Assembly: GCA_036346395.1 (NCBI GenBank)
Contig: CM070604.1
Span: 52,603,003 to 52,667,002 of the forward strand
DNA: 64,000 nucleotides
Direction: 5' to 3'
DNA from: Hsuehochloa calcarea
Lineage: Eukaryota; Streptophyta; Magnoliopsida; Poales; Poaceae
This document shows positions 22,290-33,638 of this stretch, piece by piece (within the stretch, counting starts at the first letter, position 1; every line of letters starts with the position of its first letter). The notes under the pieces are model-generated. The model saw only the letters and a list, made by a program, of their open reading frames with translations. It was not told where the DNA came from and ran no database searches. Position numbers and translations under genes: made by a program.

Positions 22290-23100
22290 AAATGAAGTGG
22301 AACGGGAGTCCTGTGCCTGGTACTGGCATGTTGACTAACGTGGGATTTGGTTTTTTCCTTGCAAAGAGGCCACGCACGTTGGGCTGCCCAGTCACATACC
22401 CATGCAAAGCACAGTTTAGGATTTCATATATATTTTGATTTGTTATGCGTAGAGGTGCTGTTTGGTTTTTCTATGTACAAACCAAATCAACTATTGAAAA
22501 TGCCAATAAAAATAGATTGCTATTTAGTTTGCTACCAAAATTTTGTAACGGTAATCAAATCCAATGTCATATGCGGGCAATCTAAGAGCGAGAAAATCGT
22601 GGGTGGGTCCGATCCTTGTGAAGCCTACGGCTCTGTTTGAAACGTATGAATTCCACTATATCAGTTCAATTTTCAGAGAAAATCTCCCACGTTTCAAAAT
22701 GAGTTGCCAACGTAGAGTGGCCGATATAGAACTGTGCTAGTTTACAGCAATATTTGAACCTTGGGTGTTACACCCTTCAATGATATATTTACTTGGATAT
22801 CCTAACTATTGGTCCTAGTTAGTTCAATGTGCGTAATGAGGCGTGATTGTAGCTCTGCTCACTTCACCTTTTTGGTTAATCCAGTGATTTACAGTCAAAG
22901 ATTCGACCCCCGTCTTTTTGTGACATCCACAAAGAAAACATTAGGAGGCAAAGTGTACATACAGCTTAGCAGGCATGGCACACAAGACTTGGTTACTTTG
23001 GAGCATATATTCGGCAAGCATGTGGCACAATGCGACATTACACACTTACCTACGCAATGAATAAAGTTTCTCCTTGTCAATTAGGGCATATAAAATACGA
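22290..23100. other. 7SL upstream flank and intergenic DNA
   Basis: 22290-22520 is duplicated at 26525-26760 (CGTGGGATTTGGTTTTTTCC and following). Beyond about 22520 the copies diverge. Short open frames up to 23060 show no family features. Confidence 0.5.
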
Positions 23101-23164
23101 GATGCTTATATACGAGTACTTAAAAAAATAGCTACGTCATCAAATACCTGAGGCTGAATCCATT

Positions 23165-24850
23165 GGATGGGGACAAGGTATTGACCATGCTGCCGATTCA
23201 GCTGCACAAGGGAATGGTCTTGGTTGGCAATGGCTCAAAGATCCTCGGTTGGATTGCCTTGGCTACAGAGGGATCTTTCCAGCTGATACTGTACGTAAGT
23301 TATCTATTCTTGATTCTTTCAAAAGTTCTTTCTGATATGGCGTTTGATATCTACACCGTTCATTTGAACAATCACCTCTATGTTTATTGACAGCACCACT
23401 AGTTGAATCTGACAAAGAAGCGGATGAATGCCATTATTTTTGCTCTGGCGGATAGAGAGAACGGAGTTGCAGAAGGTTCAGCTGAGATCCCAAAAGGTAG
23501 GATTCATTTCCGGATTGGTTTATTAAGACTATGTAATGTTGGCATAATACAGGTTTACAATTGATATCTGTATCTATTTGATTTTCTGCTTCTCTATAAT
23601 TTTGGTACAACTCCCGGAAATAGTTAAATGTCCGTACATGATGTTGCTATTATCTTTGTCTTTATGGAGTCAGCATGTTTGTTTCCTTAACAGTGTATCA
23701 TCGTACAGTTACATTGTTCTTAGTCTCCATTTTGATTGAAAAGCTGCTCTAAGTTTACTTATCAATCGAATTCATGTACTCGAGATCCTGGAATGATCGC
23801 TTCAGTGTTATATCCAGTAACCTGTCATAAAAAGCTCAATGTATAGTTAGTGTACAGAATGAAATGATGTACATCATGTTAACAACGATAACACTAGTGA
23901 TGATAGCATCTCTATCCACTAATGCAATTTTAAGGCAACTGAATTGCTTAGAGATGGTATCATGGTTTGTCATAGGATTGGGTAGGAGTCCAGGGTAATT
24001 CTGGTTTGGTGTTTGTGGATTTGTTTACCAGGATGTCTATAGGAGATAGCTTAGAAGCCTAGAGTACATACAGGACATTTTCAAACTTTTGCATTCTTGG
24101 TTCTCTTGTAATTCAAAATTTCAGATGGCCTTATACATGTATGTGAAACACCTAACAGCACTTCCTTCTCTCTTATAAGCATTTGTTTTCCAAGTAATAT
24201 CATTTTGATCATTATCCAACAGTTGCTACTTGTGCATTCTTGGTTCTCTTGTAATTCAAAATTTCAGATGGCCTTATACATGTATGTGAAGCACCTAACA
24301 GCACTTCCTTCTCTTTTCAATTATTTTAATCCGAAATATAATAGATGAAACATATGCTTATAGGAATGCATTTGTTTTCCAAGTAATATCATTTTGATCA
24401 TTATCCAACAGTTGCTACTTGTGCATTCTTGGTTCTCTTGTAATTCAAAATTTCAGATGGCCTTATACATGTATGTGAAACATCTAACAGCACTTCTTTC
24501 TCTCTTATAAGCATTTGTTTTCCAAGTAATATCATTTTGATCATTATCCAACAGTTGTTCTACAATATCATTTTGATTATTATCCAATAGACCAACACTT
24601 GCTCTATAATATCATTTTGATCATTATCCAACAGTTGTTCTACAATATCATTTTGATTATTATCCAATAGACCAACACTTGCTCTATAATATCATTTTGA
24701 TCATTATCCAACACTTGTTGTGTACATTTTTGTTTGAAATTCCAAATTTCCTGTACTTTTCCCCTCCCTTTTGTTGAAATTACCTTTGTTTGAATCAGGT
24801 GAAGCAATTCCACTTGAGTACAATCTTGATGGCCTAAATGCTATTTGTAG
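23165..24850 (+). pseudogene. Three phase-compatible exon-like segments of an unidentified gene
   Basis: Segment a (about 23130-23291) reads IPEAESIGWGQGIDHAADSA, then GNGLGWQWLKDPRLDCLGYR and GIFPADT, before a strong donor ACT|GTACGTAAG. Segment b (23405-23495) follows acceptor CACTAG and reads LNLTKKRMNAIIFALADREN then AEGSAEIPK, ending AAAG|GTAGG. Segment c (about 24800-24850) follows acceptor AATCAG and reads GEAIPLEYNLDGLNAIC, where it is cut by LTR-like DNA. The phases (0, 0, 1) fit one another. I do not recognise the protein. A competing open frame covers segment a (starting at 23163), so the coding status is uncertain. Confidence 0.35.
24089..24715. repeat. Compound tandem repeat
   Basis: A ~145-bp unit starting TGCATTCTTGGTTCTCTTG occurs three times (about 24091, 24234 and 24423). 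The middle copy carries about 50 extra bp. It is followed by two copies of a ~78-bp unit built around AATATCATTTTGATTATTATCC, which is itself derived from the end of the larger unit. It lies in the putative intron between exon-like segments b and c. Confidence 0.85.
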
Positions 24851-24852
24851 GA

Positions 24853-25250
24853 TCGGATATGGCAATTAGAGGGGGGTGAATGATTGTAGTGTCTTTTTTT
24901 AGACTTACGGAGAGGAACTGCGTTGGATTTAACCGAAAACCGAATACAACGTACTCAAAGACGATGAAGACGACCTAATCAATGAGAGTTTCGACCATCT
25001 AGTCTACAGGATTCGACTATCAAATTTCTTCCACCCTCCGACTAGGGAGATTCATACACTGCAAAGAACAAGAACAGATCGAAGACGATGGACAACAATT
25101 CGCAAACCGATCAACACATAAACTAGTCGAAGATAGAAGAACATGCAGCCTGCGATGACTAATCTTTCTTGAGTAGATCCGATCTATTATTTCTTAAACA
25201 TGTTTTGTGACTACAAAGTGCTCTGACGGCACCCCTCAAACCATAGCATA
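24853..25250. repeat. Possible solo LTR or LTR fragment
   Basis: Starts TGTAGGATCGGATATGGC with AGAGGGGGGTGAAT soon after, a start seen in several plant LTRs. A CA end near 25247 is possible. No target duplication was found, so the boundaries are tentative. It interrupts exon-like segment c. Confidence 0.35.
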
Positions 25251-25379
25251 AAAATACAAAAGGCTAGTAAGGATTGTACATGCATAGTGTTCTTGTTACA
25301 CAGATTCACAGAAATTTGGTTGAATCAAATTTGTACCAAATGGTCCTAGGACGTGATAATTTCTGCTTACAATTAGTTA

Positions 25380-25535
25380 CAGTCCCATTTCAGCATACAT
25401 TTGCATATTAACTGAAGTGCATTGTGTTTTTCTATTTGAATTCATATTTGCGCGCGTACTCGCTTTTATCAGTAGTTTTTGCAAATCTAGATAGTAGTGC
25501 TCAATCTGTGTGATGGTCTCATTTTGTATCCTCTG
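25380..25535 (+). repeat. Sequence similar to the last intron of the MLF gene
   Basis: TTTCAGCATACATTTGCA..., TTTTTCTATTTGAATTCATA, TTTTGCAAATCTAGATAGTA and CTCATTTTGTATCCTCTGCC parallel 17610-17762 in the same order. The MLF coding exon that should follow is absent. This suggests a duplicated or captured fragment of an MLF paralogue. Confidence 0.5.
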
Positions 25536-26148
25536 CCTGATGCGGCCCAACTAGTTGAATAAAAGCTTAGAACAGGTTGTTTTTGTCAAAATCTTTCACG
25601 GTACTTCCTCCCTCCAATCTTTCATGGTGCTTATCTCTTGTATCACTTATTATTTCACTGACATGTGGTCCTACCTAGCCCAAGACACTGTTCCTTCTCT
25701 CTGTCCAGAGCTAGGGGAGGAGGAAGACATCCCCTCTTTCCCTATAACAAGTAGGCCCCACCAAAGAAAATTCTTTTGAAAAAGGAAGATTAAACTCAAC
25801 TCCATGTCAAGTGGACCCCACTACTTATTGAACACATTTAAATGATATGTATAGATTTTTATTAGGTTTTATAAATCTATAAAAAATAGATATGTATAAT
25901 CGAAGTTATATTTTTGTGACCATATCAATATCTAAAATAATATTTTTTATGACCAGAGGGCATATTAATTACTTCAAGGGTTGAGTAGACAAGAATGACC
26001 GTACTTCAAGTTAAAACGTAGCAAAAGAAGAAAATTAAATTAAAAAAACGGTGGTCCGTTGGAGCGGGCCCATCTTTGGGACCATGTCAATATATGTCTA
26101 AAATATTTTTTAATAAGACTGGGCCGTATACTTTCTCCCTCAGTTTTT

Positions 26149-26154
26149 AAAAAA
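26149..26154 (-). terminator. Pol III T-run terminator of 7SL copy 2
   Basis: TTTTTT on the minus strand after GGACCACCA, followed immediately by an A run. Confidence 0.75.
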
Positions 26155-26456
26155 TGGTGGTCCGTTGTAGTAGGCTGCGAGACCCAAGCGGGCTGGAAGC
26201 GCGGCGGCCCGTTATCCTTCCACCGTTGGAAGCGGGCAGTATTCGCTGCTCTGTGAAGCCAGCCTCACGCTGTGCCTGCCACTGTAAAGACCGTGAGACC
26301 CAAGCTTTCGCATAGGGCCCCGCCAATCCACTACGCAACTTGGAACGGACGGGCCATCTACAGCACTACAAGCCCAGATACGCAAACCATACGGCAACGT
26401 CCAACACCACCTTAATGCCCCCACTCGGGTTACAAGCTCGCGCTGCTGAGCTCGGC
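26153..26456 (-). ncRNA. 7SL RNA (SRP RNA), copy 2
   Basis: Second 7SL copy of the same length as copy 1, with the same start GCCGAGCTCAGCAGCGCGAG and the invariant GGGGGCATTAAGGTGGTG. The S-domain sequence is close to that of copy 1. Changes lie mostly in the long SRP stem (for example GGTTTGCGTATCTGGGC in place of GGGTGCGGACCTGGGCC). The promoter is complete but its USE has one substitution. It could be functional or a recent pseudogene; compensatory pairing of the changed stem positions was not tested. Confidence 0.82.
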
Positions 26457-26477
26457 TTGCGCTAACGGGGTGAGCTG

Positions 26478-26522
26478 TATATTTAAGCTGTGCTTTTCTC
26501 GGTTCCTTTGGCAATGTGGGAC
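26478..26522 (-). promoter_or_regulatory. USE + TATA promoter of 7SL copy 2
   Basis: The minus strand has GTCCCACATTG (26522-26512), one change from the USE consensus, and TAAATATA (26485-26478). The 26-bp spacing is the same as in copy 1. Confidence 0.82.
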
Positions 26523-26760
26523 TAAACGAAATGGAGCTGCAGTCCTGTGCCTGGTACTGGCATGTTGACTAACGTGGGATTTGGTTTTTTCCTTGCAAAG
26601 AGGCCACGCACGTTGGGCTGCCCAGTCACATACCATGCAAAGCACAGTTTAGGATTTCATATATATTTTGATTTGTATGCGTAGAGGTGTTGTTTGGTTT
26701 TTCTATCGTACAAACCAAATCAAATATTGAAAATGCCAATAAAAATAGATTGTTATAGCA

Positions 26761-29086
26761 GTTTGGTTAGAGAGCGAGAGACTGCGAAATGAAATGAACG
26801 AGCGGAAGAGCGAGTGAGAGACTGCAAAATGAAATCACACTCGCTCGCTTTAATTTATAGCCGCTGCGGGAGAGAATCCTTATCCCGCACACGTTAATTC
26901 AGTCATGCATTTCAAGGGACAAAGATTTTATAGATGAGACAAGGAGGTGACGAGATGACAAGTAATTGATGCTTTTGGTGGAAAAGAAAGGCAAATGGAG
27001 GGGTCTCATTCAGATATTTGGGCAAACAACAAATAGAGGGAGGGCCTCATTTAGATGTTTGGGCAAACAACACATGTCACGGTTTACTATTGATTTTTTT
27101 TCTCACACAAACAAGACACTTATACGAAATAGCGATAAAATTTTGAACGAATAAAATAATAGCAAATTTACACAAACAAGTACATGGTGTCGATGGACTC
27201 CACAAAAAAAATCATAATTTGTTAAACTCATTTGCTATATTTTAAAATTATTACCGATTTCAGTCTAACCTTAACCCTAACCTAACTTCCTAACTAACCC
27301 TAACATTAACCTAACCACCTAGGACACGTGGCGAGCCGAGAGTTGTTGGTGCATGGTGGCCATGCGTTAACAGCGGTGAGGTGGCGACTAGGAGGGCCAC
27401 ATGGCAGCGTGATAGGTGCCAACGCCACTTGGCGGCGCGGGAGCCGTTGGCGCACCGTGCGCCAACGGTGCTATTTTGCGTCATATCTATAAATACGGTT
27501 TGAAAACGTGTCGTACCTATCAACCACTTGTAGGTTAAAGAAGCACAAGACTTGAAGGCGTATACCAGTACATGCTCTTCTGTAGATGCCAAACAACCTT
27601 CTTCTGTAGGGAAAAAAAAGATGTATAATCACCTGTATAAAATGTTGAGTATTTGTGTCTCTCTCGTCCTCAAGGTATGCAAATTGATAACCACTATCGT
27701 AAAATCCAAGGAGCTACAAATATGGATTAAACATTTCGGAGAGGCTTTGATTGCTGGTCTACTCCTATAGCTGATGTAGGGAACAACACCGTGCGATGAA
27801 AAAAGCTAATGGAGGGAACCATGTGCACACGTGATACGAAAGTACAACCCCTTACTATCGAGATCAACAAAGTCGCAAATAAATCCCTTTACCATCGTAT
27901 GCAAAACAAGAAGAAACTCAGAGGGAAACTTCTTATCATGTGATGTTAGCAAACGATAAAAGTGAATGGTTTAGGGGCTGTTTGGTTAGAAGCCAAATGT
28001 TGCCTCACTTGCCATAAGGACCTAGGCAAGTTTGATATTTTTTTTCAGTTAGGTCCCGCATGTTATAGATACAAAAAGTTTTGATAAAATTCCTTAAGTT
28101 GATGCTAAATTGTGGTTCCAATTTTTTTACCATAATTTTGGGAAGTTAGATAAAAATATTTGACAAACATAGGCATCTATGAACCAAACACATTGACCTT
28201 GAACACCTCTGCCTAGATCTAGTGGAAGCTTTCTCCTTACAATTTTTCCAATACATTGACATTCAAATGTTCAATTGTGTGCTCGTACAAGAGATTCAAA
28301 TTGATGCATCCATTCATTCATCTTGGATTTTACTCAACCCAGTGGCATCCTTGGACTCGGAGAGTTTTTTTGGCTTATTTAGTATGTGTTTTTAGGGCAC
28401 CTGCCGCTCAGTCAGTAGGTCTGCTGACGCCGAACAAGAGCCCGCCACGTGGCGTACTGTGCGTCTAGGGCATAATAGACCCCAACCGTGGCATTTGAGT
28501 ACGAAATTGATAATGTTTTTTTTATCAATTCATTCGTAATAATACTATTTTTTATTATTTAGTAGTGTAAAAATATCATTTTAGCCTAGAATTTAGACTC
28601 CGAGACCGACCAAAACAGTAGAGGGGCCATGATTCCACGAGAGGAACATCTCAATGCCCGGTGCAGTCGTTGCATTGCGACACCAAACTTTATTTATCTC
28701 CCCCTCTGATGGATTGCCCAGTGCCGCTTTGGACATGATGCACAAAAGGATGGATTGGAACTCGCAGTTTGCAGCCTCCAAAGCCTACAAGCGCCACTGC
28801 CCAGTATTACACTACTACTACTTGGACCGGACACTGCACAGTCACAGTCCACGCTACACTTGCTTTGCTCTGGTGCTGTCCTATTTATGCAACGATAGAG
28901 AGGCAACGGAACATAAATTTTTAAATAAAATGGCAAAACTAGTCCTTAGTGATCCATTCAAGGCAAGAGAACTGCTTTGCGCGTATGGGCACCACGGACA
29001 CGCGTGTTCCTGTCGCGGAATTGAGAGCGCGACAGGTGGCGGTAGGGGGATCTGTGTATAGGGAGTGCGGTAGGAGGGGTGCTACG
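26761..29086. other. Intergenic with MITE-like sequence; no gene recognised
   Basis: 26770-26880 has repeated GAGAGACTGC(A/G)AAATGAAAT. 27262-27316 has degenerate CCTAAC repeats. 27320-27530 is GC-rich and ends in CTATAAATACGG, which could be a promoter but has no convincing gene after it. 28640-29060 has open frames without known motifs. Confidence 0.35.
27976..28190. mobile_element. Probable MITE
   Basis: Starts GGCTGTTTGGTTAGAAG and ends CTATGAACCAAACACA, giving imperfect inverted termini typical of Tourist/hAT MITEs. The target duplication is unclear, so the ends are approximate. Confidence 0.5.
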
Positions 29087-29197
29087 TGTTATGAATGTTG
29101 TGTGTATATTTAAGAAGATCCAATGGGCAATATATATAAAGAGTACAAGGGGTATGCCATATACATATAAGGAATACAAAATAGTCACATTCTAACA
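29087..29197 (-). repeat. 3' LTR of the minus-strand copia element
   Basis: 111 bp. On the minus strand it starts TGTTAGAATGTGACTATTTT and ends ACATTCATAACA. Confidence 0.85.
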
Positions 29198-31960
29198 CCC
29201 TCTCAAACTCATGGTAGATCACACACATTAAGTTTGGAGAGAAAATACAAATATTGCGCCCTAGTCTGTGGCTTCGTGAAGACAGCAACCTGTAACTCTG
29301 ATGGCACAAACTGTAAAGCAAGTACTCTCTCATAAACCTGTGAGCGGGTGTATGAAGCATCCACACCAATGTGCTTGGTGAGCTGATGCTTCATGGGGTA
29401 CTGGGCAATACTAATAGCACATGTACTATCAGACAAAAGAGTCGTATGTCCCATCACAGATACTCCAAAATCTATAAGTAGCCATCTCAACTAAGTAACA
29501 TCTGCTGTCACTACTGTCATAGCTCTTAACTCAGCCTCTGCACTCGAACGGGAAACTACAGTCTGCTTCTTAGTCTTCCAAGCAATCAGGGAGGATCTAA
29601 GAAAAACATGATAAACAGAAAGAGAATGACGATCAGAAGGATCACTAGCCCAGGTCGCATCGGAGTACGCCTGAAGCTGTAGTGAGGTAGAGCTAGGAAA
29701 AAACAAACGATGAGAGATAGTCCCACGCAAGTAGCGAAAAACACGAAGAATGTAACTGTAGTGAAGATGTGTATGACGAGTCGTGAACTGACTCAATATA
29801 TAAACACCATAAGCAATATCAGAACGGGTGCTCGCAAGATACACCAAACTCCCAACAAGATGGCGATATCAAGTAGGATCCTCAAGAAAATCACCATCGG
29901 TAGCACGAAGCTGTAGGGATAACTCCATGAGAGTCTCAGCGGTGCGAGTACCAGTCGACGAGACCGATCAAGAAGATCCTGAACATACTTCTGCTGGGAG
30001 AGGTAATAACCCTCAGGCATGGAAGATGTCTCAATCCCAAGGAAGTACGTAAGAGAACCAATATCAGTCATCAAAATATGTTCACTTAGATGCTTCTCCA
30101 CATAGTGATGAATGAGGAATCATCACCAAAGATGAGCATATCATCAATATACAAAAAAGCAGTGTCCTACCTTGAGATGAGACATGGACAAAAATAGCAG
30201 GATCATAGGAACTAACAGTAAACCGATAGCAGTAATCACTGAGGTAAATCGCGTAAATCAGGCACGAGGAGCCTGTTTGAGGCTATAAAGAGCACGACGA
30301 AGACGACAGATGTGTCCATCAGGGACAGAAAACCCAGGTGGTGGTTGCATGTAGACCTCCTCGTGCAAAATACCATTAAGAAAGACATTCTTAACATCCA
30401 ACTAAGAGATAGACCACCGGCGAACAAAAGCAACCGCAACAAGAGTGCGAACAGTGGTCATATGGGTAACAGGGGCAAAAGTCTCATCATAGTCATAACC
30501 GTACTCCTGCTAAAAGCCGCGAGCCACAAGACGAGCCTTGTAGCCCTCGATAGTACCATTAGACTGGGTCTTAATCTTATACACCCACTTGCACATCATC
30601 GGACAAGCATGCACAGGTGTTGGTACAATATCCCAAGTCTCCGTACATCGAAGAGCATCAAGCTCCTCTGTTATAGCGAGCTACCACTCAGAATGAGGAA
30701 CAGCCTCACGATAAGAACCATGCTCAGTGACATAGAGAGCATGAGTTATCGGAGAAAATCTAAGACGATCAGAAGGGCGAAGGGATGTCCGGTCACGAAA
30801 GATGTAACGAGGAGCATTAGTAGGAGGATCGGATGTGGGTGTCGGCAAGATACTAGGAGAGGAGACTGGTGAAGAACGAGGACGTCTGCAGTAGTGAATA
30901 CCAAAAAACAAAATGGTGGTGCTAAAGCAACAAGAGGTGGTGTTGTAGGAGGCAGCACCGGAGGCGGAGGTACAGAAGAAACCACTAGAGACTGACTAAG
31001 AGAAAACTATGATAGTGGAGAAATGGGTAAAGAGTCAGAAAGAGACAACCATGAAATCGACTCAACGGTGGAAACAAGAGAAGGAGTCAAATCTCGATAG
31101 AAGAAAAGTCAACATTTGTCAAAGACAACGTCTCATAAAATCCTGATCCGTCGAGTAGAAGGATCCTAGCCGCGATAACCCTTATGCTCGGAACTATTAC
31201 CAAGAAATATACACTCAACTGACTGAGCTGACAATTTGGTGCGCTCACGAGGCTGCAGTAGAACAAAATAGTGCAGCCAAAAACACGAAGGTGAGTGTAC
31301 TAGGGTGCTCGAGAGTATAGATGCTCTATAGGACTAACACCATTAAGAGCAATAGAAGGCTACATATTGATGAGATATGTAGCCGTAGAAACAGACTCGG
31401 TCTAGAGCTGTGGTGGAACGTGAGAGGCAAGGAGAAGAGTGCGGGCAGTCTCAATTAGATGACGATGTTTACGCTTAGCAACCACATTCTGAGCATGGGC
31501 ACCAGTACAAAAAGACTGGTAAAGAGTGCCTTGCTCAGAAATAAACTGTTTAAAAGCGTCAGAACAGTACTCGCCAGTAGAATCACAGTGAAAAGTACAG
31601 ATAGTAGAATCAAACTGAGTACGAACTATCGTTGCAAAGCTATGATAGATCGCAAGAAACTGACCACGGTCGGACATAGGGAAAATCCATATAAAACGGA
31701 AATAATCATTAATGAATATCACATAAAATTTATACCCACATTTAGAGATAATAGGCACGGATCCCCATACATCTAAATGAACTAAGTCAAAAGGACGAGA
31801 AGACAAGGACTCACTAGAATGATAAGGAAATTGTAGCTGCTTGCCCAGCTTTACAACCCTGACAAAATATGGTTGTGTCAACAGTAACACATCCAAGAAC
31901 ACCTCACCAACTAATGAAGAAAAACGGGACCCATATAATTGACCTAAACTGTGATGCTCA
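29198..31960 (-). pseudogene. Copia integrase-reverse transcriptase-RNase H remnant
   Basis: Reading downward from 31960: a GAG-pre-integrase-like CQGCK segment, then the integrase core (LVHLDVWGSVPIISKCGYKF, FHCDSTGEYCSDAFKQFI). RT follows, with the YIDDM active-site motif at 30151-30140 and FLGIETSSMPEGYYLSQQKY. RNase H follows, with YSDATWASDPSDRHSLS, VVSRSSAEAELRAM and HIGVDASYTRSQVYERVLAL; it ends at the polypurine tract. Frameshifts separate most blocks, and several lie next to CAG/CTG sites. Order and motifs are diagnostic for Ty1-copia. Confidence 0.85.
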
Positions 31961-32279
31961 GTTCTCTAGAGCGCCACCTGGTACTCGTCGCTCATCGTCG
32001 GTCTCTCAGCCCGCCACCGCCCGGTGGTTGTCTCCGCCGCCAGCAGCGCGTCACCCCCTAACGCGACGCCATCGCCCGAGCTCCTCTGCTCCGGCCAGAC
32101 CGCGTCGCCACTCGGGCTGCCGCCGTCGCTCGACGGGGAACCCCTAAAGTTCCTTGTGTGCCACTCGGGCTGTGTGCTCTTTTTTTACTGGGCTGTGTGG
32201 GCTCGGTTTTGAGTCAAACGATCCAGCTCGGGGGAAAGAAGAAAAAGTAGAAATATCGATCTAACCATCGTGTCGTCCA

Positions 32280-33495
32280 GCACCGCCTGTTAGACATCAT
32301 TATCTTGGTCGTTGAACCGTCCAGCGCCGCCTACCAATGACTTATGCTCCATCAGCTGCGATCCTATTTTTGGGAACAAAGCTTAATGGAACGAACTACA
32401 GGTTGTGGTATTTACTTTTGGAGATCATGATCGATGGTCTCTATCTCTGGGGACATGTTACTGGTTCCCAACCTTGTCCGCCATCGCCGGTTCAGACTTC
32501 TCCTAAACAGCCTACTTCTGCACCTCCGATAGAAGATGAGGCCGCCAAGAAGGAGATAGAGGCCTCTATTGCTGTTGCTGCTGAGGTCTTTTAGTATACC
32601 ATAAACACTTTTGAGCGCTGGTGCGCTGAAGAGGCCCTTGTTCGAGCTATCCTGGTGGTCAGCATCGATGACTCCATCTAGCCAGACATTGCTGGTCTGC
32701 GTGCCACTCATCAGATCTGGGAGTACTTGCGCGAGTGATACCAGTAGAGCAGCGATGCTCAGTTGTTTTCGCTTCAGCGTGAGTTGGAGACGCTTCGCTA
32801 GGAGGACTCTTTCATCAACGACTTTTTCCGAGCCCTGTCCAATCTCTGGCGCCAGCTGGATGAGCTGGTTTCTCTGCTCTGCCAGGAGTGTCATAAAGTG
32901 CAGAAGGAGGATCGTGATTGGCTTCGCTTTTTATGACTTTGTCTGCCGTCTTTGCCCAGAGTTTGAGCCTGTTAGGTCTCAACTGCTGAGCCGCTCACCA
33001 CGATCGACGGTCATCGAGGCTCTTTTGACTCTTCGTGCTGAGGAGCTTCGCCGCAGGTTAGCAGCACAGTTTGTTCGGATGTACTTGCCACCCCTTCTTC
33101 TTCGACTACACCAACGGTTTCTACTTCGACTACAGTCCCTCCTCAGGTGTCTGTTTCTGCTCTTGTTTTTTGCACCAACTGAGGTTCAGTGCAATTATTG
33201 CAAGAACTTCGCACGACTATCGCCGTTATGCGGTGCGTAAAAGCGTAACAAGACGCATGAGGTCGACGATCCAGAAGCGAGGAGGCCCTTCCTCGATGGG
33301 AGGACAGACCACCGTCGCCGTAACCTTCTCAAGAAGATAACTCGTTCGATGAGTTACATCAGGCTTTACTTCACTCTCTCTCACACGGCATGTTCTCGCC
33401 GCCTAGCTCAGACGTCTCCTCCAGGTACTTCTTGGGTTTTGGATTCTGGTACCTCTTTTCATATGACACCAGACTCAACATCTCCCACTTCAGTA
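32280..33495 (+). pseudogene. Copia gag/protease remnant in inverted orientation
   Basis: From about 32337 the plus strand reads AAILFLGTKLNGTNYRLWYL, then LYLWGHVTGSQPCPP, and ends near 33475 with the protease motif WVLDSGTSFHMTPDS. Stops occur about every 20-40 codons. The leader (32255-32330) matches the leader of the next copia element at 35875-35950. It points opposite to the pol genes and LTRs of the element that contains it. Confidence 0.75.
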
Positions 33496-33526
33496 GTATC
33501 TCATGTTTTTCTTAACTCTGAAACCA

Positions 33527-33638
33527 TGTTATAAATATTGTGTGCATATTCAAAAAGGTCCAATGAGCACTATATATAAGGAGTACAAGAGTGTATATCA
33601 TATGCAGATAAGGAATACAAAAAAGTCATATTCTAACA
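33527..33638 (-). repeat. 5' LTR of the minus-strand copia element
   Basis: 112 bp, homologous to 29087-29197. It is followed on the minus strand by TGGTTTCAGAG, a slightly altered tRNA-Met primer site. Confidence 0.85.

Larger units (their letters stand above)
25840..26760. repeat. Segmental duplicate of the 7SL region
   Basis: Collinear with about 21420-22520: GTATAGAT...AATCGAAGTTATATTTTT, TTTTATGACC(A/G)GAGGGC, CTTCAAGTTAAAACG, then the 7SL gene, its promoter and the upstream flank. It is more diverged than the tandem pair at 21341-21966. An extra orphan 7SL 3' fragment lies at about 26042-26070. Confidence 0.85.
29087..33638 (-). mobile_element. Ty1-copia element on the minus strand with an inverted gag/protease block
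   Basis: Bounded by short LTRs at 29087-29197 (3') and 33527-33638 (5'), with flanks CTACG (29082-29086) and CTACC (33639-33643). The primer site, read on the minus strand after 33527, is TGGTTTCAGAG. The polypurine tract GAGTTTGAGAGGG abuts the 3' LTR. Integrase, reverse transcriptase and RNase H lie on the minus strand at 29198-31960. The 5' UTR-like, gag and protease sequences (about 32000-33495) instead read on the plus strand. All coding parts carry stops or frameshifts. Confidence 0.85.

Noticed and set aside
27262..27316. CCTAAC-type repeats resembling telomere sequence.
   Set aside because: Too short and irregular; only scattered CCCTAAC units, so not convincing interstitial telomere.
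32611..33240. A 209-codon plus-strand open frame.
   Set aside because: It is a shifted frame over the degraded gag region; the gag-like residues are in another frame with stops.
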